Assembly (NCBI GenBank): GCA_025617375.2
Contig: JAMYGW020000013.1
Location: 620,001 to 684,000, forward strand
From: Acarospora socialis
Lineage: Eukaryota > Ascomycota > Lecanoromycetes > Acarosporales > Acarosporaceae
DNA: 64,000 nt
Direction: 5' to 3'
Shown: positions 49,501-61,400 of the stretch, piece after piece
Position numbering within the stretch: the stretch's first letter is position 1
Layout of the letters: each line of letters begins with the position of its first letter
Notes under the pieces: model-generated
The model's database searches: none
Seen by the model: the letters and a program-made list of their open reading frames with translations, nothing else
Told to the model about the DNA's origin: nothing
Made by a program: the position numbers and the translations under genes

Positions 49501-52500
49501 TAGAAAAGATGAAGTGATTCATGAGCTTAGATCTTAAAGACATCTATTATTAAGTCAGAATGAAAAAAGATAAAGAATGAAAAACAGCATTCTGAACACA
49601 ATACAGACATTATAAGTACATTATTATGTCATTTAAGCTGAAAAATGCTTCAGTCATCTTTCAGAGATTGATTAACAACATGTTGAGAGAATATCTTGAT
49701 AATTTTGTAATCACATATCTCAATAACATTCTGATATATTCAGAAGATCTTGAAGAGCACTGTGAACATATACACAAAATATTGACAAGACTCAACAAGA
49801 GAGCTCTGTACATGAAAAAGTTAAAAAGTAAATTTGAGATCAAGAAAGTCAGATTTCTAAACTATGTGATTTGATCTGAACAGATCAAGAAAAATTCACA
49901 AAAAATAAAAGCAGTTAGAAACTGATCAACATCAAGACAGATCAAGAAAGTACAAGTTTTTCTAGAATTGATGAACTATTATTGAAAGTTTGTATCAAAC
50001 TATGCAAGAATTGTGAAATCACTGATGCATTTGACACACAAAAGCAAAAAATAACATTGAAATAAAGAGCAGAAGAATGCATTTCATGTATTAAAGAAAA
50101 GTTTTAGTGAAATGACACATCTGAGAATACTCAATTCAGTATGTGAGAAAACACTGAAAACTGATGCTTCAGATTTCACAGTAAAAGCATATTTATATTA
50201 AATTGAGAAGAAACAGCAGAGACTCATAGCATATTGATTTAGAAAACTATCAGAATTCAAGAAAAGATATGAGATTCATGACAAGAAACTTCTTGTGATA
50301 GTGAAGACACTACAAGATTGAAGACTCTATCTTACAAAAACAAGCAAGTCAATTCAGATCTACACAGATCACAAGAATCTGAGAAACTTCACAATGACAA
50401 AACAACTTAATCAATAACAGATTCATTGAGCAGAACAGTTGATAGATTATGAATTTCAAATTCATTACAAGAAAAATAATGAGAATGATGAAGCAGATAT
50501 CTTGAGTAGACAATCTGATCATGAAAGTGTACAGACAATACATGTTGAAATTTTCAGCAAAGATGACAATGAAATTCTCATGAAAAACTTAGCAGCAACA
50601 TACAAGATAGAACAAGCTTTCTTAATGAACAAAAAACTCATCAGAATATGTCATCACAACAGAATTGAAGAACATTTAGAAGTTAAATGTACTGAAGATC
50701 TAGTGTGAAGAAAACACAATGTTAACAATTTTAGAAATTGAGTCATCAGAATGATTGCTGTGTGCAATTCATGTTAAAGAAATAAGATCAATTAAAACAA
50801 ACAATATGATGAAGTAACAAGACTAGATGCATCAAATGCATCATAAAAGTCAGTTATCATGAACTTTATCATGAAGCTATCATCATTAAAGGATCTGACA
50901 TGAGAGATGAAATTCAATAATATATTGATTATAGTGAACAGATTGATCAAGTACACAATGTTCATTTTATTCAAAGAAATCACAACAGCATCAATATTGA
51001 CATACATGATACTAAGAGAATTAATTAGCAATCATGAACTATCAAAAGAATTTATCATTGACAGAGACAAGCTGTTTACAAGCAAGTTTTAAAAAACACT
51101 TACAGCAGAACTCAGAATAAAACATAAGATGTTAATGACATATTACTTACAGATAAATAAGCAAAGTAAATGAATGAATCAGACAGTAAAAACATACTTG
51201 AAACACTATGTCAATGAAAATCAGAACAACTGAGTACAGCTGTTATCAATGACACAGTTTGTGTACAACAACACAAGAAACAAAATCACAGAAGAGACAT
51301 CTTTCTATGTGAACTATGATTACAACTTAAAGATATGACAAGATTTCAAAGAACACAGATCACAGAGTCAAAGAGCAATTTTAAACATCACTCAGATGAA
51401 AAAACTGCATCAAGATCTGACAAAACAGATTAAACAGCAGACAGAACAAACAATAAAGACAAAATCATTCAGAAAAGAAAAAAGAGTATATTTGAGAACA
51501 AACAACATATAAACAAAGAAAAGAAGCAGAAAGCTAGAGAACAAAAGCATTGAATCATTCAAAATTATATGAAACATCAAAGAGTTAAGCTATGAGCTAG
51601 ACTTACTTAAGAAAATAAGAATACACTCAGTATTTCATGCATTCATGCTACAGCACTGCAATCAGTCTATATCACTTCAAATCACTGAAACATCTGTCAA
51701 ATTCAACAAAGAATATGAAGTCAAGAACATTCTAGAAAAGAGAATGATTAGTGAAAAAGCTCACTATCTCATCAAATGAAAAGATTATGATATCTTAAAG
51801 AATATCTGAGAACTCAAGAAGAATCTCAAGAACTGTGTGAGAACACTTCAATGTTTTGAGAAAGAAAGTCAATATTAGCTCAGAAGAATGACAACATTAA
51901 GTTAACAAGTTACAATATAGTTTGAGAATCTTCATTCTCAGTCTCATCATTATCACTATCAAGTTCAACAGCAAGACAATCAGTCTTCTGTGTGACATGA
52001 TGATCTGTTTAATTCAAAGTCTTTTGAAAACACATTATCTTGATGACAAGAGCATCAAGAATCACATTCACATCACTTATTTTCTTATGAAGAGAAAGAC
52101 AAGTTCTATTGAGAGACTTTCATAAGACTGCAATGCACAGACAATCATGATGAGTATACTTATTGTATTTCAGTCTTTCATCAATCATGACAAAGCAATT
52201 GAGACTGCAGACAGTACAGAATTCACAAGAAAACATGATGAGACTATCACTGAGTTGAATTTTCTTTGCAATTCTTAGACAATTGAAATTTTTAGAAAGC
52301 ATCATTGCTGACAATGAAATTGTTATATACTCTTACTTAAATAAACTCTAGAGAACTAGCACCTGAAGAAAAAGAATGATGTTATAATTATATCAAAAAA
52401 GAAAGAAACTCATGAGTCTGAGATCAGAAGTTTATCTGAAGTGTGTATGAAAAGAATTGCTAAACAGCAGTCACATAACAGCACAATGACTCAACAGTGA

Positions 52501-52740
52501 GCAGATGAGTCAAGAGCTCAATTTCTCAACATTGAGACATCAAAACATCAAGAATGCTCAATGCAGAGACATCAAGCACATTCTATATAGTAGAGTCATT
52601 TTTCTTATGAAAATGATCATGTTCAACTTAAATAATCATTTAAGAGTTAAAGTTCAGAACCATTTCAGACCAGTTATTATATCAATAAGCACAAACTCTT
52701 AGTTCTACATATCTGAGAAATCTCAGATTAAAACATTACA
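46568..52740 (+). mobile_element. Ty3/gypsy chromovirus copy 2 (fossil)
   Basis: 361-bp LTRs lie at 46568-46928 and 52380-52740, with a perfect 5-bp duplication CTATG on both sides. Order on the plus strand: gag with CCHC knuckle (near 47.87 kb), protease region, reverse transcriptase (about 49.27-49.87 kb; ILIYSEDLEEHCEH visible), RNase H, integrase with an HHCC-type finger (about 50.6-51.5 kb) and a chromodomain-like segment (about 51.70-51.84 kb), which places it among chromoviruses. It is full length and broken dozens of times. The antisense Zn2Cys6-like frame is at 51911-52302 on the minus strand, more decayed than in copy 1. Confidence 0.9.
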
Positions 52741-54446
52741 CTATGCTGATATTCATGATGTTTATTGTAGATGATGAGAAAGATACTAAGAATGTTAAAT
52801 TTAATATTTTCACATTTATTATCTATGCTAAAGTAGTGAGAGATTCAGTCTGAAAAAAGAAGTAAAAAAATGCTATTTATGCAGAATTAATGATTTTGAC
52901 AGTCAACAGAACATAAAAAGAAATTGTATCATCAAAGAATGTAAACATAATGATCAGCAAGTGAATATTTAAATTTAAGCTGAATATTAATGAATTTCTG
53001 AACAAGTTCAAGATAAGAATTATAATGAGAAATTTTTTACAAATGTATAACATTAATTATAAGAACATCTTTGCATCTACAGTTAAGTTCAACACTTTTT
53101 GAGTCTTTCTTGTCATTGTTGTTCTTGAGAATCTTGAATATTATTAAGTAAATATCAACAATATTTTCATAAAATTCTTTCTTAAAAAGATCATCTACAT
53201 GACAGTTTTTTCTGAAGTTCAAGTTGCATCTAACTGTGTACTGTGTATATTGTGTAGTCTTTATGATCTGAAGTAAATTGTGTAAAATTAACATAAATGA
53301 TGTATCACTAATCTGTGCAAACTAAACTTTCATTAAAACAATATTGACTTATATCTTCTCATCAACAGCATTAAAAGAATCATATTGCTTCTTTATGTAA
53401 ATAATATAATTGTAGTTTCAGCAAATCTGACACACATTTTCTGATTTAAGAAAGCTTTTGTGAAGATGTTCAAAGTTAAGAACTTAAAGAAGACACAGAA
53501 AATTCTTGACATACAAGTTATATATAATTGTAAGAAAAGAATTCTATGTCTAAATCAGACTCATTATGTGAATAAGATGCTGAAAAATCTTTATATGTAA
53601 TTTCACAAGCACAAGATCATGACAATTTCACTCAATGAATATAATGTTTTTTGTTTCACTGATTCAGCTGATCAAAAAATAGATTAAAAATAATATCAAT
53701 ATGTAATTGAAAGTCTGATGTATACAGTGATTCATATTTAATCAGACATTATCTTTGTTCTAAATTAACTAAGTCAGTATTTTAGTGATTCTGCAGAGCA
53801 TTATAAATATGTGTTTAAGAAACTGCTGCAATATGTGAGATTAATCATTAATTTTGACATTGTATATAAATTTAATGAAAGTCAAATCATACTTAAATAC
53901 TCTGACTTCAACTATGCATCAGACAAACAAAATTGAAAGTCAATTCTGAAACATATATACATACTTGAAGACAAATCAGTATTATGAATAAGTTAAAAAC
54001 AGAAGTCTGTTATTATCTTAATTATAGAAACTAAATACATAATTATATTAATATATGCAAAAACTGAGATCTGATTTACACAGATGCTGTAAAATATGAA
54101 TATAAACAAATATTTTAAAGATAATTCATACTGTGTGAACATCAAGAAAAATAAAGCTCATTGAGCAGTCTCATTTCTTCAACTCAAGAAAGACAATCAG
54201 ACTATTTTAATTCTGATTAAGAATGCATATGTGCATGAATAATCAAAATATATTAACATTATTTATCATCATATCTGTAATCTGCACAAGCAAAATCAGA
54301 TTGATGTGAATTTTGTATTTAATTAAGACATGATGACTGATGAACTAATTAAGTTCTTATTTAAATGAATCTTTAAGTGCTTTGTTGAATAACTGAAACT
54401 TACTGTTAATAAAAGTCAATAGATGCAGCATCACTGAGTGAAAATG

Positions 54447-54655
54447 TTAAGAAGTGCAGTGTTTTAGCTGCTTTCATAGTCTTAGTTGAGATTAACATCA
54501 GAAATTACTCATTATTCATATAGTCTGTATGACAGAGTATGTGAATAAACAATCTCTACAATTTATGTTAATTATGATCAGATTAACAGTGTATGTTTCA
54601 CTAGATAGACAGTTAGTCAGTAGTATAGCATGAGTATTCTTTTTATCTTTCAATA
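54447..54655 (+). repeat. 3' LTR of the copia element
   Basis: About 209 bp beginning TGTTAAGAAGTGC. It differs from the 5' LTR almost only by transitions. Confidence 0.8.
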
Positions 54656-55288
54656 TAAAAGAGCAATATCTCACTGACAGACTCATCAACAGACAAAGAA
54701 GAATTCATTTATTGTTGTTCATTTGAACATTTGTTGAATTGATGCATTCTTCAAGAACTTTCACACATGTGAGAAAATCAGACATAAACTCAAATTTGTG
54801 ATCATTATATCATAAACTGTAGTACTCACAATTGAGATACATTAACTGAGTGTTGTCACTGAATTGTAGAAGTTAACTCAACTTTGTGAGCATTTTGTAT
54901 TCATTGTTGAAATTTTTCTCTGTCAATTTTCTCTTGATTTTGACAGAGAAAATTGATGTCATGAGATTCACAGTCTTCTTTCATTTATTCTTGCTCTTAA
55001 TCTTCTTCAGCACATTCTTCTGAGTGTACTTTCATAGCTTGTTTTGATGTAAATGAGTTCTAGTATTGACTAGTCACTCTGTAAAATTGTGTTTTGTGAG
55101 TTTAGAAATTGTGAAGATGTTGATGTTGACATTCATCACTTTGTGTGTGAGTGATAGAACTAGAACTTGTGATAATGACAACAGCAAGATAAAAAATGAC
55201 TGTGAATGTAGAACTTCTTGTAGTCTACTAATGAAACAACAAACAAGCAGAATTGAGTGTGATTTGTATGCAATCTGGGCTCATAACC

Positions 55289-55389
55289 TGTCAAAAGTTG
55301 ATGTTGTTGTTATTAAAATCTAATACACGAAAAATCGTGTTATCTACTAAAACACTAAGGAAGCGAGCGTCTAGGCTCAATTTCTGACA
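55289..55389 (-). repeat. Right LTR of the outer element
   Basis: 101 bp, followed by CAATA, the second target-duplication copy. On the minus strand the sequence just inside the LTR starts GGTTATGAGCCCAG, where a primer-binding site would lie. Confidence 0.85.
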
Positions 55390-55678
55390 CAATATAGACT
55401 ACATAGAAATCAAATTTGATACAGCAAAACAATTAAACTCTTACAGTGCTATGCAAAAGTCGTGAGGTTCCGTCTCGAATAACCATTCAACAAACTTGAG
55501 CTTTCCATTCTACCCCACCTGATGTAGCTATGACGTCTTGGGGACGGATGAGTTCAAATAATTGCAGATACATATATATGTCGAATACACTGGACTATCA
55601 TCAATAGTCTTGATTGACGACTTGAGTATCATCAGGCTTATCACAGAACTCCCGGGCTACTCTTTTCACTCCATCGTC
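55390..55678. other. Host DNA right of the block
   Basis: Starts with the CAATA target duplication. Composition returns to GC-balanced, CpG-containing DNA within about 100 bp. No gene is seen before 55679. Confidence 0.5.
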
Positions 55679-56177
55679 ATGGGATACTCCGTTCCAAAGG
55701 ACCCTTCTTCTCGCCATGTCGTGGTTATCGGCACCGGCACACTGTCGCGTCGCGTTGGCCTTGTCTGGGCTTAAAGAGGGGGTGCTGTAAAGATGGTCGA
55801 CAGCAAGGCCGACTCCGTATATGAAGCACTCTCCTGGATCCAGAAAGAGTTTCCAGCTCGAGTCATAGCCATTAATGGCTCACAAGGAGAGGTCACGGCC
55901 GTGACAAACACCAAAGAAGCCGTAAACGGCGCTTGGATGGTTGTGGCATGCATCCCGAGATCAAAGACGCTAGAATCGAGCTCCTTGGTCAACTAGACAA
56001 GTACTGTAGAGACGACACCATCATCGCTACCATATCTTCGTCCTACAAAAGTCGCGACCTCATTGGCAATGTCAGCGAGCAAGGTAGAGCACGGGTGCTC
56101 AATACCCACTTTTCAGCCTCCTGAACTCCCACCTGTGGAAGCCATGTCCAGCGGATATACCCATCCCCCCATCATGT
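55679..56177 (+). pseudogene. 3-hydroxyacyl-CoA dehydrogenase family, N-terminal fragment
   Basis: From ATG 55679 the sequence shows a Rossmann start (HVVVIGTGTLSRRVGLVWA, with G-x-G-x-x-S in place of the usual third Gly) and continues RGGAVKMVDSKADSV, IKDARIELLGQLDKY, TIIATISSSYKSRDLIG and VEAMSSGYTHP, the NAD-binding domain of 3-hydroxyacyl-CoA dehydrogenases. An in-frame stop follows VWA (about 55772), a frame change lies near 55950 and another near 56110. The whole C-terminal catalytic domain is absent. It is a clear relic of a host gene, sitting 290 bp from the retroelement block. Confidence 0.75.
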
Positions 56178-56520
56178 AAGTGTGAGCGCTTAGCGACACC
56201 TGCAATTCACTGCGCCAAAAGACCACTATAAATGCGTTCAAATGGCGGAGTTATTGCTAAGATCTTATATATGTAGTACCAGCGCGACGCGTCGCAGCGC
56301 TAGGCCTTGCTCTACGGCATGCCCTTACACATAAATCAAGCAGTGTCTTCATTACTGAGATACTCTAACTACTCAGGCAGGCTTGCAAGGTTAAGTGTCT
56401 GCTGGATGTATTAAGCACCAAGAAACATCGACTCAAGGGTGCAGCATTGAGGAGAGCGCTCTAAGAGCCAAAATAAACAACAGAATCTCAGCCACCATGA
56501 ACTATTCATGAAGATCATAA
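56178..56520. other. Spacer between relics
   Basis: GC-balanced. A short Ala/Leu-rich frame (near 56279-56365) may be a further scrap of coding sequence but matches nothing I know. Confidence 0.35.
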
Positions 56521-58345
56521 TCACAGTGTACATCCACCCTCATGTCTCAAACACCATTCCATCTGCACCATCCCAGCAGCGACTCCAGCCGCGACCAACC
56601 TCTCCCTCATCTCCGCCAACCGTCGCGTTGTACTCTCTTCCACTAGTCGCCCTGTTCCACTCCACAACACCTCGGCGGCTGCCGCAGCCCGCGGCCACAA
56701 CATTCCATCCAAGGTCACGCTGTCAGTCAACTCGCCCCAGAGATGGACTTCCCCACCTACTACTAGATGCTTTTGCCTCTCCGGAATGTCCGCCAGAGGA
56801 TTGTGGGAGTACACATGCCGCCAGTTCTTGTATGGACCACAATAATCTGTGTAAGGGGATTTGATACGGCTATTTGGATTGGTGACGTTGGGATCCATGA
56901 ACTCGCCGTGCCCGCAGTCGAGGTACCAATGACTATTGGAGCCGAAGAGGGCTTTGTGGCCTCTTTCGAGGACGGCAGAAAGAGAAGTAGTGGATTGCCA
57001 GGTCTGGATGATGGTAGAGTGAGGGAGAGTTAGGTTCCATTCTAACAGCATCTCTTCCCAGACAAGTGGGGTCAGGGAGAACGAGTTTGTTATGGAAAGG
57101 ATGTGATCCATGAACGACTGAAGCAGAGGCTGAAGAACGGATGGGGAAGATGAATTGACGCCTGGATCGAGCGTGTAGGCTTGCTTGTTGAGCTCGTCCC
57201 CACCGATATGGAAGAGTGGGCTGTACTGAGAGCTGCGAGGCAGAAGATCGTTAAGTAAGGTTTCAAGAAAAGAGAAGACTTTAGATGAGTTCAACTTCAA
57301 CTGGCCGGAGGGTGGTTCCACTGCATTAGAAGGCCAATGCGATTCATGAGCAGCCGTGGTGAGATCGCGGTAAGCATGAGCAATTGAGGCAGTATGGCCA
57401 GGTAGGTCGATTTCGAGATAAACTTCGACGCCGTGGTAGAGCCCATGAATCTGAACATCTCGAAGGTCTGCAGCAGTCCAGATTTGAGATGTATGGTATG
57501 CATCGTCATGGGCCAACTGCGGTAGAGCAGGAATTTCAAGCGGCCAAGATTGCGCGTCTGACGCATGTATATGTAGTCGGTTAAATTTGTTTGAGCCCAT
57601 TGCTTCGATAGTCCGCATAACATCTTGTGAGTGAATCCAGTTCCGAGAGATGTCAAGGTTTAGGCCTCTGTGCTCGAAGGCAGGGCAGTCAATCATATGC
57701 ATGGAGCACAAGGCATATAAAGCGATGCATCGGTCTCGAAATGGGCATAAATGAGCTGTGAAAGCGTTTCAAGCGCGCGCAATCCGCCCTGCAGAGAAAC
57801 GATGCGGACTAATATATGGTCGTCCTCGAAAATGCTGAGCGAGTATCCCTCCTTCGATCTTGCATGGCATACTGGTTGAAGCTTGATCGTCTTCGTTTCC
57901 TCAATAGTAATAGCCTGAATATAATGCTGCGTGTCTGCCGCTTTGGGTTCGAAATTCACTCTTCTAGGATGGAACTTCCTAGGCACAAAAGAGTGATTGA
58001 ATAGACAGATTCTCATTCACTGAACAGCAGATTGTAACACAGCTTCTGAAGACACTGTAGGTTTTTCTGCTATGAAAAGTTGGACTGGCCTAGGCAGTAG
58101 AAACCTAGATCAGCCGATTGACTAACAGAAGACATGAGCAAACACACACAATAGCATCTGCTGCAGTCTGTCCCAGACCTGGACGAATCTCCCAGGGGAT
58201 TTTTCCACAGGCTTGTATATGAACTTGAAGTCTGGGAGCAGCCACAGCGTCGAAGAGCCATGATGATATACTGCGGTTGCGGCCAAATGGCGAGAACTGC
58301 ATTCGCGAAACAGTGACATAACAAGACCCGTTCGAGTGAAGGCAT
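56521..58345 (-). pseudogene. GH20 beta-N-acetylhexosaminidase, frame broken
   Basis: The homologous path starts at ATG 58345 (MPSLERVLLCHCFANAVLAIWPQPQ, a signal-like start) and ends at 56521. The N-terminal GH20b domain is seen in HHGSSTLWLLPDFKF and FHPRRVNFEP; the catalytic barrel in HRGLNLDISRNW, LPGHTASIAHAY, the acid/base pair HIGGDELN, TPLVWEEML and GGEVHLWGEL. The enzyme would trim terminal GlcNAc from chitin oligomers. The frame must change near 58265 (between QYI and HHG) and near 57700 (between CAP and HMID), each by about one base, and an intron is likely between about 58125 and 58020. Active-site residues are still present. If the two breaks are assembly errors the gene would be whole, but its neighbours are relics too. 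Confidence 0.75.
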
Positions 58346-58440
58346 GGTAGTTGTTTACACTCGAACGCCTCGTTTGACCTACGAGCCACTTCTTCCTTGG
58401 TCAAGTACGCCCGGGTTACACAGCACGGTTCTACAGATAG

Positions 58441-61400
58441 GAAGCTACTGGCAGAAGAAGCTCAACTTCTGTTGAAACTTCTACAGCGACTCCGCGATCG
58501 TGCTCGAGCACAGTAGATCGCGCCAAAAGATAGCTTACTGATCATAGCGATGTTGTGCGACAGTTTAAAGCAGCATATGATGATCTTGCACCGTCGCTGA
58601 AGGTGGATCGTGCAACAGGGAAAATGAAGGAAGAATGCCGATTCAAGCGTTTCGAACTGTTGCGAAATGGTCATTTACCAAGTTTCAAGTCTATTCCCTT
58701 CTCGAACGGGTCGCTCGTTTACAGCAATATGCAAACACCCTGCTCTCAGATGATCAACAGTGAGTACTAGCCACCATTCCAGTGACATGTCTCTGGCTCT
58801 GATGTCAGTCGCGTAGCTCACTCGTCGAACGCATGAATCAGAAGCAACAAGAAGGTAATATGGGGAGAGAAGCATTACGGATGGTCGCTTGCTGACACCG
58901 AGGTCCGAAGCCGTTGACCAGCAACTCAAGACATCAATCCTCAGCTGGCTCTCCCCGTTGCAAATGACCCAAGTCCACCAGACCATCTCAAATCGGGCAG
59001 ACAAAGGCTCCGGTGCATGGTTTATGACGTCTGATTCCTTCCTGCGCTGGCGAAAAGGCAAGCAGAAGCTTCTTTGGTGTTGGGGAATCCGTAAGTACCT
59101 TTACTGAATTAATAAAGCCACCGCTGAGATAGCAGAACAGCGGGAGCAGGGAAAACGGTTTTGGCGTGAGCTATTTTGCTTTTCACTTCACAAAGCCATG
59201 CACTAAGTTGTCTAAGGTCTCTCATCGTTAACCATCTACGTTGGGAACAAGCCGAGCATATGAAGAGCAGTATCGGTATTGCAGTCATAAATCTAAAGTA
59301 CAACGAACCGGAGCAGACTCTTGACAATCTCTTGGCAAGTCTTCTGAAGCAATCGGTTCAGGAGTACGACTCGATTCCTGCCAGCATGCTCGACGTCTAC
59401 GGGCAACATTGTGAAGGAAATACACCACCGTCTTGTGATGAGGTTTGTGCAGTACTGTCGTCAGTGATCTAAGCATATAAAGAAGTCTTCCTTGTCGTTG
59501 ATGCTCTTGATGAAGGCAGTGAGGAGCTTCAGTGGGGTCTTGTGGAACAGCTTCAAAAACTTCAACCGAAAGTCCATCTCCTGATAACATCACGTTATCT
59601 TGACAGCATTGACGAGGAACTAAACGACTTCGACCGGTGTGAAATCAAAGCTAACAAAGCAGATATTGAGATTTTCATCGATCATCAAATTCAGAAGAAC
59701 AGGAATCTAAGGAGAATCGTGGGGAAGAGCCCATCATTGAGACGAAACATCAAAGCCAGTTTTGTCAAGACGGCTGAAAAAAAGTATGAGTTCCATAACC
59801 CATGACTACCAAAGCATAGAGGGCGGCCTGAGACTTAACTCATACTGTCATGGGTTTTTGCTAGCCCAGCTTCATGTAGAATCCTTAGCCAGTGCAGCAG
59901 GCCTCTCCATCAAACATGTTCGCCAGAAGCTCCAGTCTCGACCTACAACAATGGACGCAACCTATGATGCTGCCATGCAGCGGATTGAGAATCAGGAGCA
60001 AGATCACAAACACATCGCTTTCAAAACCCTGGCTTGGTTTAGTTACACTTTTCGATCTTTATCTCTCAGAGAACTGCAGCATGCATTGGCCATTGAACCA
60101 GGAGACACTGAGCTGGATGATGATCTTTTGATGGATGGACAGAGTATTACAACGCTGTGTGCTGGTCTGGTTGCTGTCGACCACGGAACTGGTGTCGTGA
60201 CCTTGGTACACTATACGACAAAGATATACTTTGAGGAAATTCGCCACATCCATTTCCCTGACTTTCATGCAAGCATCACCTTGAGTTGTGCCACTTATCT
60301 GACTTTGGGGTCACTCAAGGACGCCACTATCTGGGAACTAGTTCAGCAATATCCACTTGCAGGATATGCTGCTCAGTACATGGGGGACCATGCAAGTCTA
60401 AGTCCGGAAGAGTCCTTGGAGCCTTCAATTCTAGAAGTGATATGCCAACTTTCTACGCATCCTGACAAAAGGAGACCGCTTCTTTCCCTGCTTGATGGTC
60501 TGGCTCCGATCCGAGCTGGATTTTACTCATCAGGTAAACCTGCATCACAAATAACAACTGAAGCGGAGAAGTACGATGCTGAAGGCGAGATGTGCTCACT
60601 ATTTGGAACAGCCTTTGAGCTATCAGAAAATGAAGTCCTATCTGAAGATACAGAAGAAGGGAATCGATCTGAAGATGCATCAAAGAGAGAAAGGTCCCTT
60701 TCCATAAGCACGACAATAGGCGAAAGCACGGAGTCAACAATGCAGTCGCAATACGAGAATTCTGAAGCCGAACTCTGGGAGACCAAACTCAGTGCAAGTC
60801 GGATTCCAGAGGTCACAGCTATGCATCTTGCCACTTCAATGGGACTTGCAAGGGTTGCGTCCATGTTACTTAGAGAAACACCAAATATCGATGCAGTAGA
60901 TGAGACTGGCAAGACGGCTTTAGCAGTGGCAATGGAAAGAGGTTTTGAGAAGACGGTTTGTTAAACAACGGCGCTTATGTTAATCTCCGTTACGATCATG
61001 GTCGAGCAGTCTTCCTACTTGTCGCCGAACGCAACTGGCATAACGCCGGTAAGATCATTGCAGAGAAGGCCCAGTCTGTACTTGACGGCGAAGGCTCTAT
61101 TGTCGCCAAAAATCAGTTACGCTTTCTTCTGACTACATTCCACAGCAACATCGATGAGATGCAGCGCTTGACAGAAAGCACTGATTTCGACTTGAAATTG
61201 CGAGACCGTGCCATCGGAGAGCTAGCATTATTTGTTGCAGTGGAGCGGGATGATCCAGAAGTAGTGCAGGCACTTTTGACAGCTGGCATAAACCCCAATT
61301 CGAGGGACAACGCAGGCCAAAGCTCATTGCATCGAGCGACTCGCCGTGGAAATGTCGCAATAGTCAAGCTACTCCTCAGGAATGGAGCAGAAATCAACTG

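Larger units (their letters stand above)
36457..54655 (+). mobile_element. Ty1/copia LTR retrotransposon (fossil), split by gypsy insertions
   Basis: LTRs of about 210 bp lie at 36457-36667 and 54447-54655 in direct orientation. The flanking five bases (TGAGA, TAAAA) differ only by transitions, compatible with an altered target duplication. Internal pieces are 36668-38861, 45047-46567 (less a solo LTR) and 52741-54446. The last piece shows copia-type reverse transcriptase and RNase H in the usual order: a KIFAS/FAxTVKF-like region, LLLYVNNIIIV near 53390, and a YSDFNYASDKQN-like RNase H stretch near 53,900. This gives plus orientation and family. The frame is interrupted dozens of times. It inserted into the outer element and was itself the target of both gypsy copies. 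Confidence 0.8.
35872..55389 (-). mobile_element. Outer gag-only LTR retroelement (fossil) hosting nested insertions
   Basis: 101-bp direct repeats at 35872-35972 and 55289-55389 begin TGTC and end GACA, and are flanked by the same five bases CAATA on both sides, so they are the LTRs of one insertion. After removing the nested copia element only about 1.1 kb of internal sequence remains. On the minus strand this shows a gag-like segment at about 54,660-55,250 and a CCHC knuckle (CSYCEKAEHKEKRC) near 36,264-36,305, with no protease, integrase or reverse transcriptase. That makes it a non-autonomous gag-only element, probably mobilised by a copia-like relative. It is broken many times. The right LTR keeps its CpG sites; the left LTR and interior have mostly lost theirs. 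Confidence 0.75.

Noticed and set aside
35872-55389. An intact or active retroelement
   Set aside because: Every pol frame in the block is interrupted many times; all copies are fossils.
35872-55389. Polinton, endogenous virus or Starship-type element
   Set aside because: No capsid, protein-primed polymerase or tyrosine-recombinase captain was recognisable; all recognisable parts are LTR-retroelement parts.
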